From: Alopecurus myosuroides
Taxonomy: Eukaryota; Streptophyta; Magnoliopsida; Poales; Poaceae
Length of the DNA stretch: 64,000 nucleotides
NCBI GenBank assembly: GCA_028641055.1
Contig: CM054057.1
Span: forward strand, 332,040,482-332,104,481
Reading direction: 5' to 3'
Numbering within the stretch: position 1 is the first letter of the stretch; each line of letters opens with the position of its first letter. A model generated the notes under the pieces. The model made no database searches. It worked only from the letters and a program-made list of their open reading frames with translations, and had not been told where the DNA came from. Of the stretch, positions 44,584-56,835 are shown one piece after another. The position numbers and the translations under genes were made by a program.

Positions 44584-45000
44584 GCACACACTTGAGAATT
44601 TCATGCTCCTTAGCGATGCACTGTATCTCATGAGCCTACTCCAATACAGAACGGCTTTCGGCCATTCTGTAGTCATTGAACTGCTCTATACTGTACATCT
44701 CGCTGCCAGCATCAGTTGCGCCGAATTTGGATTCGAGCGCCTCTCACAATTCCTTGGCAACCAGCATATGTAAATATGCGTCAACAAACTTATCTCCGAT
44801 CATGCTTAGAACGCATCCAACCAAGATGACGGTGGCATCCCTAAACGCCTTCTCCTATTCAGGAGTAATCGTTCCCGTGGGAGTGACACCGTCGACCCAG
44901 AACACGTTCATAGCCGTGAGCCATAAGATTGTTTTGGTCTGCCAACGCTTAAAGTACGTCCCCGTAAACGGGTCCGGTTTCAGTGCAGTAGCAAAACCAT
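44584..45000 (-). pseudogene. Copia gag (internal 1), 5' part
   Basis: It contains the conserved GFATALKPDPFTGTYFKRW region, VTPTGTITPE and the K/R-rich stretch up to the G2 insertion. The ATG at 45000 is out of frame with the conserved frame by one base. The first five bases are the right copy of the G2 target duplication. Confidence 0.8.
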
Positions 45001-45038
45001 AAAATCGAAAATTGCCTACATATATTAGGTTTTTGGAT

Positions 45039-45114
45039 TGTTAAGAATTTAGGCAATTTACAGATTAAATTAATCCAAGTATAAATCACGAGCATGACGT
45101 ACACATACTGATAA
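45039..45114 (-). mobile_element. Copia LTR-C, segment left of the Tat insertion
   Basis: It begins TGTTAAGAATTTAGGCAATT like LTR-A and LTR-B and is cut after GATAA (45110-45114) by the Tat-like element. The rest of the LTR is at 57367-58358. Confidence 0.9.
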
Positions 45115-45649
45115 TGTCGGATATATACCAAATAGGGGTATATCAGATGGTAGTCTAAAGTGCCGGATTACCAGGGTGGCCTAAATGGTAATGAGCTACG
45201 GTCCATTGGGCGGCCCAGTAAGCTGACACACGGAAGCCGGATTCTAGAAGAACCCGGACCACGGCCCACGTGGTACGGCTTGGAGTAGAAGGCGTACTTT
45301 CCAAGTTAGCACTTACCGTAGTCTTCTAGCTTTTCTTCTCTGTATGCCCTAACCCGGCTATTATATAAAGCCGGACGGGAGATAAGATAGATAGACAAGA
45401 AGCTAAAGGCTAACTCGCCAAGAGGTGGATCCTTGACGAGCAGCTAATAGAACCTCACATTGTACTCTGTATTCCCAGGCTTTAGTCCTGAATAGTGAGA
45501 TTGCAGGAGTAGGAACGTCGCATTACTGCGTCGTACCGAACCTGGGTAAAACCCTGTGTCATTGTCCATCGTACAATCACGTCCCCCCACTTCTATATCG
45601 GTAGTCTCATGGCACCCCCGTCTATGAATTCTACTACGATGTCTCGACA
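45115..45649 (+). mobile_element. 5' LTR of T1
   Basis: It is 535 bp, TGTCGGATATATACC...CTACGATGTCTCGACA, with a TATA box at 45362-45370. It is followed one base later by the primer-binding site. Confidence 0.9.
45362..45370 (+). promoter_or_regulatory. TATA box of T1 5' LTR
   Basis: TATATAAAG follows CCCGGCTAT. The 3' LTR has the same box at 57085-57093. This is the likely promoter for genomic RNA. Confidence 0.7.
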
Positions 45650-45650
45650 G

Positions 45651-45668
45651 TTGGCGCCCACCGTGGGG
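45651..45668 (+). other. Primer-binding site of T1
   Basis: TTGGCGCCCACCGTGGGG lies one base after the LTR. It has the TGGCGCC form seen in Tat-type elements. The tRNA was not identified. Confidence 0.65.
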
Positions 45669-45686
45669 TGAGCGACGTCAGGCGTT

Positions 45687-48536
45687 ATGTTTCGATCGGG
45701 GATACTTGGCGGAATCGGCAATACCATAACTGTCGGAAGCTTGGAATTCGACAACGACGTCGGGCGCTTCCTCGACAATAGATCATACATGCCGGCGCGG
45801 AATCATCTGGTAAGTGCCTGCGTTTTACCGATTGGATCTGCCAACATCTTTATCGGATTAACTGCAGAGGCAATAGGATTCTGCGGTGGAAGTAAATTTA
45901 TCCCACCCGCCCTATACCCAGTCGAAGATGACTATAATGCCGGGTTTTGCTCAGATCGCCGACATACAAGTGAATCACACTTTATCGGCATGGTGCAATC
46001 CGAGATCGCCGAAAACACGGATGAAAGCAATCCGTGGAAGAGGCAGAAAACAACAATCCCACAACAGAGGTGGAAGATCCGACATTCGTCAACACGACGA
46101 CGAACTCGGAAGCTGATTCCGTGTTAGCCGCCATTGAGGCGAGATTGGAATCAGAAACCGGATCAGACAACTTTGATTCCGAAGACGAAGACGAGGACGC
46201 CTTTCGAAAGAAAGGTTAAATCTCTTCAAGAGGGATTCCATGAGGTACTGATGGCAAAACCGGCTGAAAACACGGATGCCGACAGCCAGGAAAGCCCTAG
46301 AACTCCTCCGCCAGAGGAAGAGAGAGAAGAAGGAGAAACTTCTCCAAGATACCCTGATGTCAAAGAATTGACAGAGGAAGAACCCAGCAAGAAACCTCCC
46401 TCTTCCAAGAAGAAGCACAAAGCCGCTAAGAAACTCCAGTATAAACTCCGGAAAAAGAAATCGGCCGATCCAGCCAATGAAAGCCCGGAAGTAGGAGATG
46501 CAAGCGGAGTAAAACCTGCGGAGAAGAAAACAAAGGAAATCCTTGTTCCGCCAATGACAGAACAAGACGAACAGGAGTTACTCCAAACACCAGTGGGACC
46601 TCACGAGCCCCGTGAAGTGCTAGAAGCCAGGAGACGAGCTCTCCAGAGGCAGCAGCAACATCTATTTCAACTCGAGAACACCTCCAAAAAACCCAGGATG
46701 ACATCAAGGTCATGAAGGAAGAAATTGAGGAATACGAGAGAAAGAATAGATCTGGCATTAAACCTACAAGGTTACCCGGAATCGCAAGACCAGAAGTACT
46801 GCCGCCAAAAGAAAGGTCTCATAACCCATCTTGGCAAAAGCAGGTAAACGGCAAAGATGCCAGAGGCGAGCCAATATACAAAACCGCAGCAGAAAACGCG
46901 GAAGCAGCGTTCGCCATCCTCAACAACGATATGTACTCCAATGGTGAAAAACTTCAAGGGGTGTATGCTTTCCTAGGAAAAGCATTGCAACAACAACAGC
47001 GGGGGCAGCAGCGATCAGGGAAGTTGCACGACGACTCCGCCCTATGTAAAACAGCTACATGCGCCGCTGGAGCACCTGGACCGGAAGAACCTGGAGATTC
47101 TAACAATTCGAAAGAGAAGAAATCAGATCCGAGAAAAGACAAGACAAATCCCGACAATAAGGATGAAGCGTCTAGAACCGGATCCCATCTCCCGAAAGAT
47201 GGAGTTAATCCTCGTGATCGGGAAGAAAAGAACCGGAATGACGGAAAAGCAATGCCGCCTCCGAGACGCCCCGCTGAAAAAGCTGGAAGACAGGATATAC
47301 CTCACAGGCGTGAGAGATCCCGGACGCCCCCCAGGAATAAGGAAAGACACAGGAGTAGAACTCCACCTTATCCCAAAGGGCATGATCACGGAAGAAATAG
47401 AGAAGATCCCGGAAAAGCGCGTTCGCGCCACAATGGAAAAGAAAGGAGCAGATCCCCTTCTGTCCATTCAGCCGGCAGATACTCCGCACACATGGATAGA
47501 GCGGAAAGAGATGATTTATACTTCGGACCTAAGTGCTTCACGGATAGGATCCGAAGAATAACTCTGCATTCTGGCTTCGCCAAAGTTGGTCCAACGTACC
47601 AAAAATACACCGGTAGCACAAATCCGGATACCTGGCTTTCAGACTATTACACAGCCGTCCAAATTAACAATGGGACAGACTTGGAAGCTGTAAAGTTTCT
47701 CCCCCTAATGTTACTGGATGGAGCCAGAGACTGGATCAATGGACTACCCTCCAGAACTGTCGATAGCTGAGATGACATGGCTAGAGTATTTACTCAGCAT
47801 TTCCGGGGAACCTATAAACTGCCCGAACAGCATCAACCAGCTAAACCGTTGCACCCAATTTGAAGACGAACCATACGTGGATTTCATCTCAAGATGGACG
47901 GCAATGAAGAATAATTGCTCTGGAGTAACTGACGTTCAAGCAATGCATGCTTTCGTCAATGGCTTAAAACCCGGACTTGTACCGTTCATGATCGGTTCCA
48001 AAAAGCACAAAGATCTCGGATCTATGCTTACAACCGCCAATGAGCATGCAGCGGCCGAAGACGACATCAGAGCGAGAGGAGGCAATATCGATACCCTGAT
48101 CCAGGCCAAAAAGACCCCTCGCCCTGAGAAGAAAGGAACTCCAGATGCAACACAAAAACCCAAAGAAGTTAACATAGCCTTTGGAAGAGAAAATGGGAAC
48201 AGGTGGAAAGGACGCAGTACAGAACCAATAAATTACACCAAGGAAGAGTGGGAAAAGATAAAGTCGGAAAACTGCGTCCACCACTCGCAATTTGGGAAAC
48301 CCACCCACACTAACGCACAATGCCGGCTGAACAAGCATATGAAAGGCAGTGCAGGATCCGGAAACAAAGGGAAGAATCCCAAGAGGAAATTTTCCAAGCA
48401 AAAGCCAGAAGCTGAAAAAGAAGACAGTGAATCGGACACTGACGAAAAAATCCAGGAACAGCAGCGAAAAGGCGAGCCCAAGTTTCGAGAGTTGATGGAG
48501 AATGTAACCTAACTTTCCTGGCAACTCCCTCAGCAA
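45687..48536 (+). pseudogene. T1 gag
   Basis: It starts at ATG 45687 (MFRSGILGGIGNTITVG). A long charged N-terminal region (KKKHKAAKKLQYKLRKKKS, then arginine/serine-rich repeats near 47.3 kb) precedes the retrotransposon gag domain: LPLMLLDGARDWINGLPSRT, RCTQFEDEPYVDFISRWTAM, MHAFVNGLKPGLVPFMIGSK. A knuckle-like C-x(12)-C region (ENCVHHSQFGKPTHTNAQC) ends it. Breaks include frameshifts near 46.05, 46.2 and 46.67 kb, a TGA at 47768-47770 where T2 has TGG, and a one-base insertion near 47818. It forms the capsid in intact relatives. Confidence 0.85.
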
Positions 48537-48538
48537 AG

Positions 48539-49297
48539 GTGGCAAAGAGAACGCTCCGAGAAATAAACGCGGTTGTTCCTGCAACCCCAAAATTCTTGAA
48601 GTACTCAAATACACCAATCACCTGGGATCAGTCTGACCATCCCGGAAACATCCCTGAACCCGGCACGCAAGCTCTTGTCGTAAGCCCTATTGTCCAAAAC
48701 ACTAGGCTAAAAAGAGTGCTGATGGATGGAGGATCCAGCATTAACATAATGTACCTGGATACACTGAAGCATCTGAAAATTTCCGAGACTCAGCTCAATC
48801 ACAGCAACATACGTTTTCATGGCATCGTCCCTGGCAGACAAGCACGATCCCTAGGAGAAATTTCCCTAGATGTCACCTTCGGAGAAAAAGATCACTTCCG
48901 TCAGGAAAAAGTATCCTTCGAAGTTGTGCCGTTCGAAAGTGTGTATCACGCAATACTCGGACGTCCAGCTTTCGCCAAATTCATGGCGAGGTCATGTTAT
49001 ATTTATAACAAGCTGAAGATGCCAGGGCCCAAAGGAGGAGTAATCACCATAACAGGAGACTTCAAATTAGCAAACGAGCTGGAAAAAGAAAACGCCCTTT
49101 GCGCTGAGAAAGTGATCGCAAAGGAAGAACTGAAGGAGCTGGCTAAAGAGGTATCGCCGATAGAAATGCCGGCAGGAAAAGAAAGCCGAAAGCCTGCAGA
49201 TAGCTTCAAAGCTTCCGAGAATACAAGACAGGTAATCCTAGATCCCAAAGATACGACAAAGTTTGTTGTAGTGGGAACTGGGATGACCGACAAATAG
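48539..49297 (+). pseudogene. T1 aspartic protease
   Basis: The frame carries VLMDGGSSINIMYLDTLKHL, the DGGSS form of the catalytic motif used by Tat-type elements, then YHAILGRPAFAKFMARSCYI. It was continuous with gag before a one-base loss near 48488. It ends in TAG at 49295-49297, after which homology to the polyprotein continues in the same frame. The same TAG is present in T2 (62553-62555). Confidence 0.85.
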
Positions 49298-50547
49298 GAA
49301 AGCGAGCTCATCAAGTTCCTCCGTGAGAACTGGGACATCTTCGCATGGTGTCCAGCGGACATGCCAGGCGTACCCAGGGAACTTGATGAGCATCAACTTA
49401 AGGTGATTCCAGGATCTAAACCCGTCAAACAAGGTCTCCGCCGATTCGACGGAAGAAGACGGAAGGCTATCGGCAAGGAGATTATCCGGCTTTTGGCAGC
49501 AGATTTTATCCGGGAAGTTATACATACTGAATGGTCAGCAAATCCAGTATTAGTCCCGAAGAAAGACAGTACTGCCCTTAGGATGTGTATAGATTATACC
49601 GGCTTAAACAAATTGTGTCCAAAAGATAGGTTTGCGTTACCGCGAATCGATCAAATAATAGACGCCACTGCAGGCTCTGAGCTTTTATGCTTTTTGGATG
49701 CATATTCCGGGTATCATCAAATACGCATGAAGGAAGAAGATCAAATCAAAACCTCCTTCATAACCCCATATGGGACGTACTATTACATAACCATGCCATT
49801 CGGCCTGAAGAACGCAGGTGCAACCTACCAGCGCTGCATGCAACGATGTTTGCATAGTCAGATTGGCAAAAATGTCCATGTTTACGTGGACGACGTTGCT
49901 GTCGTTTCCAAGGAAAAAGACACACTCCTTGAAGATTTGCGAGAAACCTTCGAAAATTTGCGCACTTATAAAATGAGTTAAATCCATTAAAGTGCGTATT
50001 CGGGGTTCCCTCAGGAAAACTTCTGGGTTTCATCGTTTCTCACAGAGGAATAGAAGTAAACCCAGAAAAGATCAAAGCAATCTTAAACATCTCCAAGCCC
50101 ACGTGCGTAAAAGATGTACAAAGATTAACGGGTTCTGCAGCAGCCGTTAGCAGGTTTATTAGCCGGCTAGGGGACAAAGCCCTGCCGCTGTATAAGTTGT
50201 TGAAGAAATCCGACAAATTCGAGTGGACAGAAGAAGCAGATGCAGCATTAACCCAGTTGAAAGAAACTTTGATGAAAGCTCCGATTTTGGCATCCCCAAA
50301 AGACGAAGAACCTATGCTATTGTACCTCACGGCTACAAACCGGGTTATTAGCGCAGTGATAGTTGTGGAAAGGAAGAAAGACGAACAAAGCATACCAGAC
50401 CAGCATCCGGTATACTATGTAAGCGAAGTTTTCTCCGAGTCTAAGCAAAGGTACCCACACTATCAAAAACTGGCATATGGCGTATTTTTTCGCATCTCGG
50501 AAACTTCGCCATTACTTCCAAGGACATTCCATAACAGTGGTATGTAA
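49298..50547 (+). pseudogene. T1 reverse transcriptase
   Basis: It begins right after the TAG with LIKFLRENWDIFAW and MPGVPRELDEHQL. Core motifs are NPVLVPKKDSTALRMCIDY, LNKLCPKDRFALPRIDQIID, CFLDAYSGYHQIRM, MPFGLKNAGATYQR and the catalytic YVDD at 49883-49894. One base is missing at about 49976, so the frame stops at 49981. The thumb region resumes in another frame (SRFISRLGDKALPLYKLLKK, VYYVSEVFSESKQRYPHYQK) and breaks again at a run of six T (50485-50490). Confidence 0.9.
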
Positions 50548-52530
50548 AGCACCACTAGGGGATATAATAAACAATGCGGAAGCAACTGGCCGAGTAGCCA
50601 AATGGGGCATCGAGCTAGCAGCATTCGACATTAAGTACCAACCTAGGACGGCAATAAAATCCCAGGTTTTGGCAGATTTCGTCGCCGATTGGACAGTAGC
50701 AATGGAAAAAACACCAATGCCGGAGTCAGAATACTGGATCATGCACTTTGACGGATCCAAGATGAAAGAAGGCGCGGGAGCTGGTGTAGTCCTAAAATCC
50801 CCTAAAGGAGATACAATGGAGTATGTATTGCAAATACACTTCAATGCCAGTAATAACGTGGCAGAATACGAGGCTCTGCTTCATGGCTTGCATATCGCAA
50901 AGGAAATAGGTGTTAAACGCATCTTATGCTATGGCGACTCAGATTTGGTACATCACCAGCTCAACCAAACTTGGGACGCCAAAAGCCCCATCATGGCCGA
51001 ATATCGGAGAACGGTGGACGAGTTTGCAATCTGTTTCTTTGGATTTGAAGTACTTCATGTCAAAAGGGAAGAAAATTGGAACGCGGACGCATTAGCCCGC
51101 ATGGGATCAGAAAGGGTAAAAATCCTACCACCAGGTGTGTTCGTCCAACATTTGTACGAACCATCGATAAAAGGTGGAGATGTAGACTATCCTCTGGCTT
51201 CCGAGTCAATCGAAGTCATGCTCGTTAATCCGGAATGGACAATTCCATATTTAAACTTCTTAGTTGATCAGAAGTACCCGGATGGAGCAGACGAAGTCTT
51301 GCAGAGACAGATTCAGCGTCGATGCAAAGGATACACGGTAATTAATAATTGCCTGTATAAACGCAGTACTACCGGAATTTTTCTGCGATGTATTTCACCA
51401 GAGGAAGGACGAGAAATCCTGCAAGAAATCCATGCCGGAGATTGCGGACATCATGCTCAATCAAAAAGCATAGTCAAAAAAGCATTCCGTGCAGGGTTTT
51501 TCTGGCTAACAGCCAAGACAGATGCTGAGCACATAGTAAATACATGTGCTGGGTGTCAGTATTACGCCAAGCAGACAAATATGCCAGCCCAAGCACTCAA
51601 AACTATCCCTATTACATGGCCGTTTGCGGTCTGGGGGCTAGATATGATGGGACCATTCAAAACTGCAAGAGGCGGACTTACACATCTACTCGTAGCAGTG
51701 GATAAATATACCAAGTGGGTGGAGGCTAAACCCATCAAAAAACTTGACGGTGTAACTGCCAGAAATTTCATCATTGACGTAGTCATGAGATATGGCGTTC
51801 CACATAGCATAATAACCGACAACGGGACAAATTTCTCTATTGGAGAGTTGGCAAAATATTGCCGACAAACGGAATTCGCCTAGATCTCGCATCTGTGGCA
51901 CACCCGCAATCCAATGGACAGGTTGAAAGAATGAATAGCTCAATCTTGCAAGGAATACGCCCAAGACTCGAATCTCCTCTTCATAGAGCAGCTGGAGCAT
52001 GGGTGGAAGAGTTACCCTCTGTGCTTTGGAGCATTCGAACAACACCAAATAGGTCAACAGGGCAAACCCTGTAATTCCTAGTTTACGGTGCGGAAGCAAT
52101 CCTTCCAACGGACATCATCCATGACAGCCCAAGAGTGCAGGATTTCGACGACTCAGATGCCGAAAGCGCCCGACAGGATGTCGTCGACCTCTGAGAAGAG
52201 GAACGAGAGCTTGTGCTTCAAAGATCCTCCATTTATCAGCAACGTTTACGACGTTATCATAGTCGGAAAATCAGGCATCGTTCTTTTAAAGAAGGTGACC
52301 TAGTGCTAAGATTGGTACAGCAAAGAAAGCACAAATTGGCCCCAATATGGGAAGGACCATTTGTCATTAGCAAAGCTATGAAAAATGGATCATACTATCT
52401 TGTAGACATTCGAGACACGGAAGATCATCCCGAAAAGCTAAATCGCAAAAGAAAGAGAAAGATAGATGATGAACTAGGAGAGACAAAGAGGCCCTGGAGT
52501 ATCCAGCAGTTACGTCCCTTCTATACTTAG
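50477..52530 (+). pseudogene. T1 RNase H and integrase
   Basis: The longest frame (to 51883) holds two RNase H-type regions. One is the gypsy connection region (RKLRHYFQGHSI, KWGIELAAFDIKYQPRTAIK). The other is an archaeal-type RNase H as found in Tat elements, with MHFDGSKMKEGAGAG, NVAEYEALLHGL, YGDSDLVHHQL and NADALARM supplying the four acidic residues. Integrase follows, with an HHCC zinc module (GHHAQSKS...CAGCQYY) and core residues in WGLDMMGPF and IITDNGTNF. The last part of the core, including QSNGQVERMN with its glutamate, is in another frame after 51880. A C-terminal basic domain ends at 52530. Stops at 52072-52074 and near 52192 add further damage. Confidence 0.9.
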
Positions 52531-53160
52531 TTCAATTTCTATGTAAACATCTTTGAGATCATGAAATAAAGTTGTCGGAATCCATAACTCTGTGATTTTA
52601 CATGTTCATTATAGTATAAAGCATATCTTCCGCCTTATCTATTTCCCAATGATCTTTCAAAAAAAAATCAATGTTAACCCGAATTGTGCCTGCGAGCTCG
52701 GCGTTAAAAAACTGAATGATTTTTAGCCTTAAAAAGGCTTAAGGAAACCCAGATTGTGCGTGCGTGCCTGAGTTTCATTCAAAAAATTCCTTAACCTTTC
52801 TCTAAATATTATCTGATTGTTTGTATGTTGGGTCACTGGAACTAGTATGCAAAAAATGCCTTTAGCATGATCCATGTTTCCGAGTTTTAGACTGATTGAT
52901 CACTCCCAGTCACTCGGCGTGAAGATTAAAACGCTATCGAGTCATTTAAAGCACTAAGGACAGTTAAAGCATACAAACCAGAGAATTTAGAAGATAAAGG
53001 AATAATAACCCAAAAAAACTTGCAAAGTAATTGTATCACATTAAACTGAAAAAGGCGGAGTACTTGTTCATTCAAAAGAATAGAAGCATTGCAATAATAC
53101 TTACAACATAAGTTCGGTAATGCTCCTATTTTGTATCTACCCAGAACCTGGAGTTCTTCT
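52531..53160. other. Spacer between integrase and the antisense gene of T1
   Basis: There is no gene. It includes AGCCTTAAAAAGGCTTAAGG (about 52727-52746), a short perfect stem-loop. It lies where the sense and antisense transcripts would both terminate. Confidence 0.4.
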
Positions 53161-56100
53161 TCAAGCATTTGAGTCTTCCTCGCTGGAAGAATCCTCTTGA
53201 GTATCCGGGATCGCCTCCTCCAGGTAGACGATGGAGACGTTGACCACGGAAGCAATCTTGGTTGCGTGACCTTTGATCTGGTCAAAGATGTTGATCCGCT
53301 GGGCCTCCGTATACCCATGCGGGATGCCGGACACCACACGCCAAGATTTGGTAGTGGGGTAATGCATACGCATGAGCCCTAGAGCCATGCGTGCACCACT
53401 CCGTTCCGCAGAGCGCAAGGTGGATTCCTTGGACTCCGCCACCTGCAGGATAGCCTCCGGAAGTTTTCCAACTTCCGAGAACTCCCCAGTCCTTCCGGGA
53501 AGGAATTTTTTGATCAGCTCCATCCCCGCAGCCTTGAGCGCGGTGAAGACCTCCCCGAAAGCTCGGATCTTTTCAATCCGAGTAAGAGCTGGGTTGTCTC
53601 CTGTATTTTCAGACAAACAACAAAGAGGTTATCGAAAAGGCAAAGAAAGAATGTAAAACATCAAAAATCCGGTAAATGAAAAAAAACTTACCGAGGATCT
53701 TATCCATTTCGGAGCCTTCCTCCAGGCGAAGGGTCAAAGCATTCTCCAAATCTCGGATGGTTGCTTTGTCCTTCTCAGCTTGGTTGAAGGCATTGGACTG
53801 AGCAATGCCAACAGCCAACTGGCTGGCCTCTAGTTCTTTCTGAACCCTCATAAGTTCCTTATGAAGGTCCAGGTTCTCCCGGCGGAGGTTCTCGGCGTTG
53901 CCAGCATCTTCAACAACTTGCTTGGCTCTCGCCAAAGCAACTGAAAAGCGAGAAAAATTCCGAGTTAGAAAACTCGGAAAAATACTTAGAAAAAAGTTAT
54001 TGACAAGAAACCTCAGAGTACTAAAATACCTGTTGTTTCCTCCAGCTGGTGCTGAGATGATGCCAGCTCCGCTTCCTTAAAGTCAAGAATGGATAGAAGG
54101 TTTCTAACCTCCTTGTTCTTGACGGTAAATTTGCTGAAAACTTCCAGGTTTATGCTCTCAGCAGTTTGCTGAAACACGGAAATGAAAACGAACGCTTAAG
54201 TTAGAAACAAGCATGATAATGATAAAAGCATTAAGTTAAAAGCATGCATTTTACTTATTGCTTGGGGGCTAGAGATATTACCTGGCTCATCCGATGTAAA
54301 CCTGATAAGTTATAGTTGAATTCTTTTGCGTACACAGCAAAAAGAATTCCAACGTGGTGCAGGCCGTCTTGAATGACCCGACGAGGCGAAAACACGAAGT
54401 TATTTCGGACAATTAGTCCGCCTTGTGGCCAAGGACGGATCAGAGGAGCAGGAGCGAAGAACTTCTTAGCTGATGGACGAATGTATCCGAGATCATCGAA
54501 AGGTTCTTCCTTTACCTTGAATTCTTTGTCAAAGGTAGGGATGGTCTCTTCTTCGCCAGAACGCCGAGAAGGACCGCCCACCTCTGGTTCCGCCCTTTCC
54601 CTCCCATCCACGTTAGATGCAATAGGCTGGCTGGTCGGACGGAATTGTTCATCCAGGTTTGCAGTTTTATCTTCCACACTGAGTGTTGTTGGAGTGGGTG
54701 AAGCTGCAGCCGAAGGCGGCATTCCCTTGCCAGCAGTAGCCTTATGTTTCTTCAGTTTCTTTGATTTCAAAGGAACTAGATCAAGGCTGAAAAAAGGTAA
54801 AGAATGAAGGAAAAATCCGAGAAGTAAATACCTCGAAGAACCAGAATGCAATAATAGATTAAAAACTCCAGAAAAATACCTGGATGTGGCGATGGGAACT
54901 CCGTCAAAATTTATCACCTCCTCTGTGATCACTTGCCTCTTGCGTTTTCGACCGCCATAAAAGCTGGCGTGCAATTCGTCAAGTTCGGTGTCGGATGCAA
55001 GATCTGCTTCCATGAGATCGTCGAACTACGGAAAAGGAAAAAGATCCGACTAAGTTAGGGAAATCAGGGAAAGGTAAAAATCCGAGAGAAACCCAAATCA
55101 GGGAAAATAAAAATACCTTAGGGACTGGGTTTTCCTCATGATACATTCCCAAACTCTCCTCATATTGGTCGCGTGTAGCAACCAATTGGTAGACTCGCTT
55201 TTTGAAGTCCCTCTTAGTGAAGGCTTTGTCCGTCCCTCTCATTTCATCTTCTGGCCCTTCGTATTCACAAAGAAGTCGGGGGCAGAAAGCGAGAGGTTGA
55301 ATGCGGCGACCGAACCAACACAGAATAGTATCTGTTCCGGTTAGAGGAGGCTGAGAGGAGGTAAGTTTGGCGATACGCCGCTTTATCTTCATCAGGTCCT
55401 CCGGCAAAGTTTGCACCGCCTCGACCGCCCAACTGTCCCGAGGTACGGCGGCAGAATTGATGAAAGGAGGAACCCCGTTATCCTTTTTGGGGAATGGGAT
55501 GTCGTGGTGATAGAAGAAAGAACCCGTCCAAAATTTGACGGATTCTGATGTGTTTATCTTTGGGTACCAATCTTCCCTAAATCTCCGAAGAGTGAAGGAA
55601 ATGGTCCCGCAGATGGGAAGAATGCCCTCTGTAGGGTTCCGCTTCACTCCGAAGCAATATTGCCAAAAATCTAACCTAGGGGCTATTCCCAAATATCCTT
55701 CGAAAAGGGCCTGGAAGCCGGCTAGATAAAGAATATAGTTTGGGGGAATATTATGAGGCTGAACACCGTAATGTTCGAGAACCTCGAGGAAGAAGGCGGA
55801 TGGCGGAATTCCCATACCTTTGGTGATATGAGAGGTAAGGAGAACGCGTTCCCCATCCTTTGGCAGCGGCTCGGATTCGTCTTCCGGGCTCCGCCATTTC
55901 CCCTTGATCAGCAACCCTTCCTTCTCCATTGTCGGAAGGAGGGATACAGCTTTGGCTCCAGTTGCCGGCGGTCTCCCCTTCGTCTTCTGCCCCGGCGGCG
56001 GCGGATGCCGTGGCCGATGCGGCCGCAAGCTCCTCTCCGACGAGGACTATTTTTTCCTCCGCCGTCTCGGGCGCGAGTGGCGGGGATGGCGCGGAAGAAG

Positions 56101-56278
56101 ATCCCGTAAGATTGGTGGTGGCGAGAGGAGTATCCTCGCTGGCTACGCCGCCAACGGTTTTCGCCGGCTCGTCGCCAGTTGCGTGCGGTGGAGAATCCAC
56201 CATGGGATCCATGGTGTTAATGATTTCATCGATCTCCGCCGCGACGGAGCGGGCCGGAGAAGAGTTCGGAGAAGCCAT
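53161..56278 (-). CDS. Antisense six-exon gene of the Tat-like element
   Basis: On the strand opposite to pol, six exons have intact GT-AG borders and compatible phases: 56278-55117, 55025-54880, 54786-54282, 54168-54030, 53940-53692 and 53600-53161. They would encode about 870-880 residues. Exon 1 begins MASPNSSPARSVAAEIDEII and holds GMGIPPSAFFLEVLEHYGVQ and FEGYLGIAPRLDFWQYCFGV. This resembles the family catalogued as putative gypsy type transposon (PF04195, Transposase_28; from memory). Exon 3 is charged and proline-rich. Exons 4-5 form a probable coiled coil (EDAGNAENLRRENLDLHKEL). Exon 6 ends in an acidic tail. One apparent frameshift lies between about 56028 and 55930. Function is unknown; similar antisense ORFs have been described in Tat-lineage elements. 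No transposase catalytic triad is visible. Confidence 0.75.
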
Positions 56279-56437
56279 CTTTTGGCGGCGCGATGGAGAA
56301 ACCTGTGCTCCGGCGAGGTCGCGGACGGCGCGGGTTCGTATGTTCGTCGGAAGCCTGCTCTGCTCGCAGTGTGCTTGTGCGCTAGGAGTGGCGTGAGGAA
56401 CTGAGAACAGGAGGTTTGCCGGAGAGGATGGAGATGG

Positions 56438-56447
56438 CTATTTATAG
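56438..56447 (-). promoter_or_regulatory. TATA box of the antisense gene
   Basis: CTATAAATAG on the minus strand lies about 160 bp upstream of the antisense start codon at 56278 and outside the LTR. It is a good match to a plant TATA box and implies an independent promoter. Confidence 0.6.
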
Positions 56448-56824
56448 CCGGAAACCCGTCGCGATACGTGCTAACGACTCTTTTGACCGTTGGATGATCA
56501 ACGCGTGTCACTCGCCGGAAATTCCGGGAAATGAAACGACGGTGATTATTGCTATCTCCTCGTTTCCGGCGAGAATCTGTCAGAGATACGTTTCAGGGTT
56601 TCTCGCTCGAAACCCAAACGTCCCTTACGTCAGCATGATTAGAGCGCTGACGTAGGAGGTTCCTTCTCCATGAAGATTCGTGGAAGAAAAGCCGGATTTT
56701 CTGGAATTCGAGTTTGGCGTTATGTCATCCCTTTGAGGAAAAGAAGAATCAAGACTGCGAGCTAGTATTTCTTTGAAAGAATGCACATTTGACGAAAGAC
56801 GGCGAATCAGAGTCTTAATCCTTC

Positions 56825-56835
56825 TTGGGGGCTAC
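56825..56835 (+). other. Polypurine tract of T1
   Basis: TTGGGGGCTAC lies directly before the 3' LTR. Confidence 0.75.

Noticed and set aside
46089..47619. Several open frames antisense to the T1 gag
   Set aside because: They mirror the codon composition of gag and recur at the same places in T2. Unlike the 53-56 kb antisense gene they have no splice structure, promoter or distinct domains.
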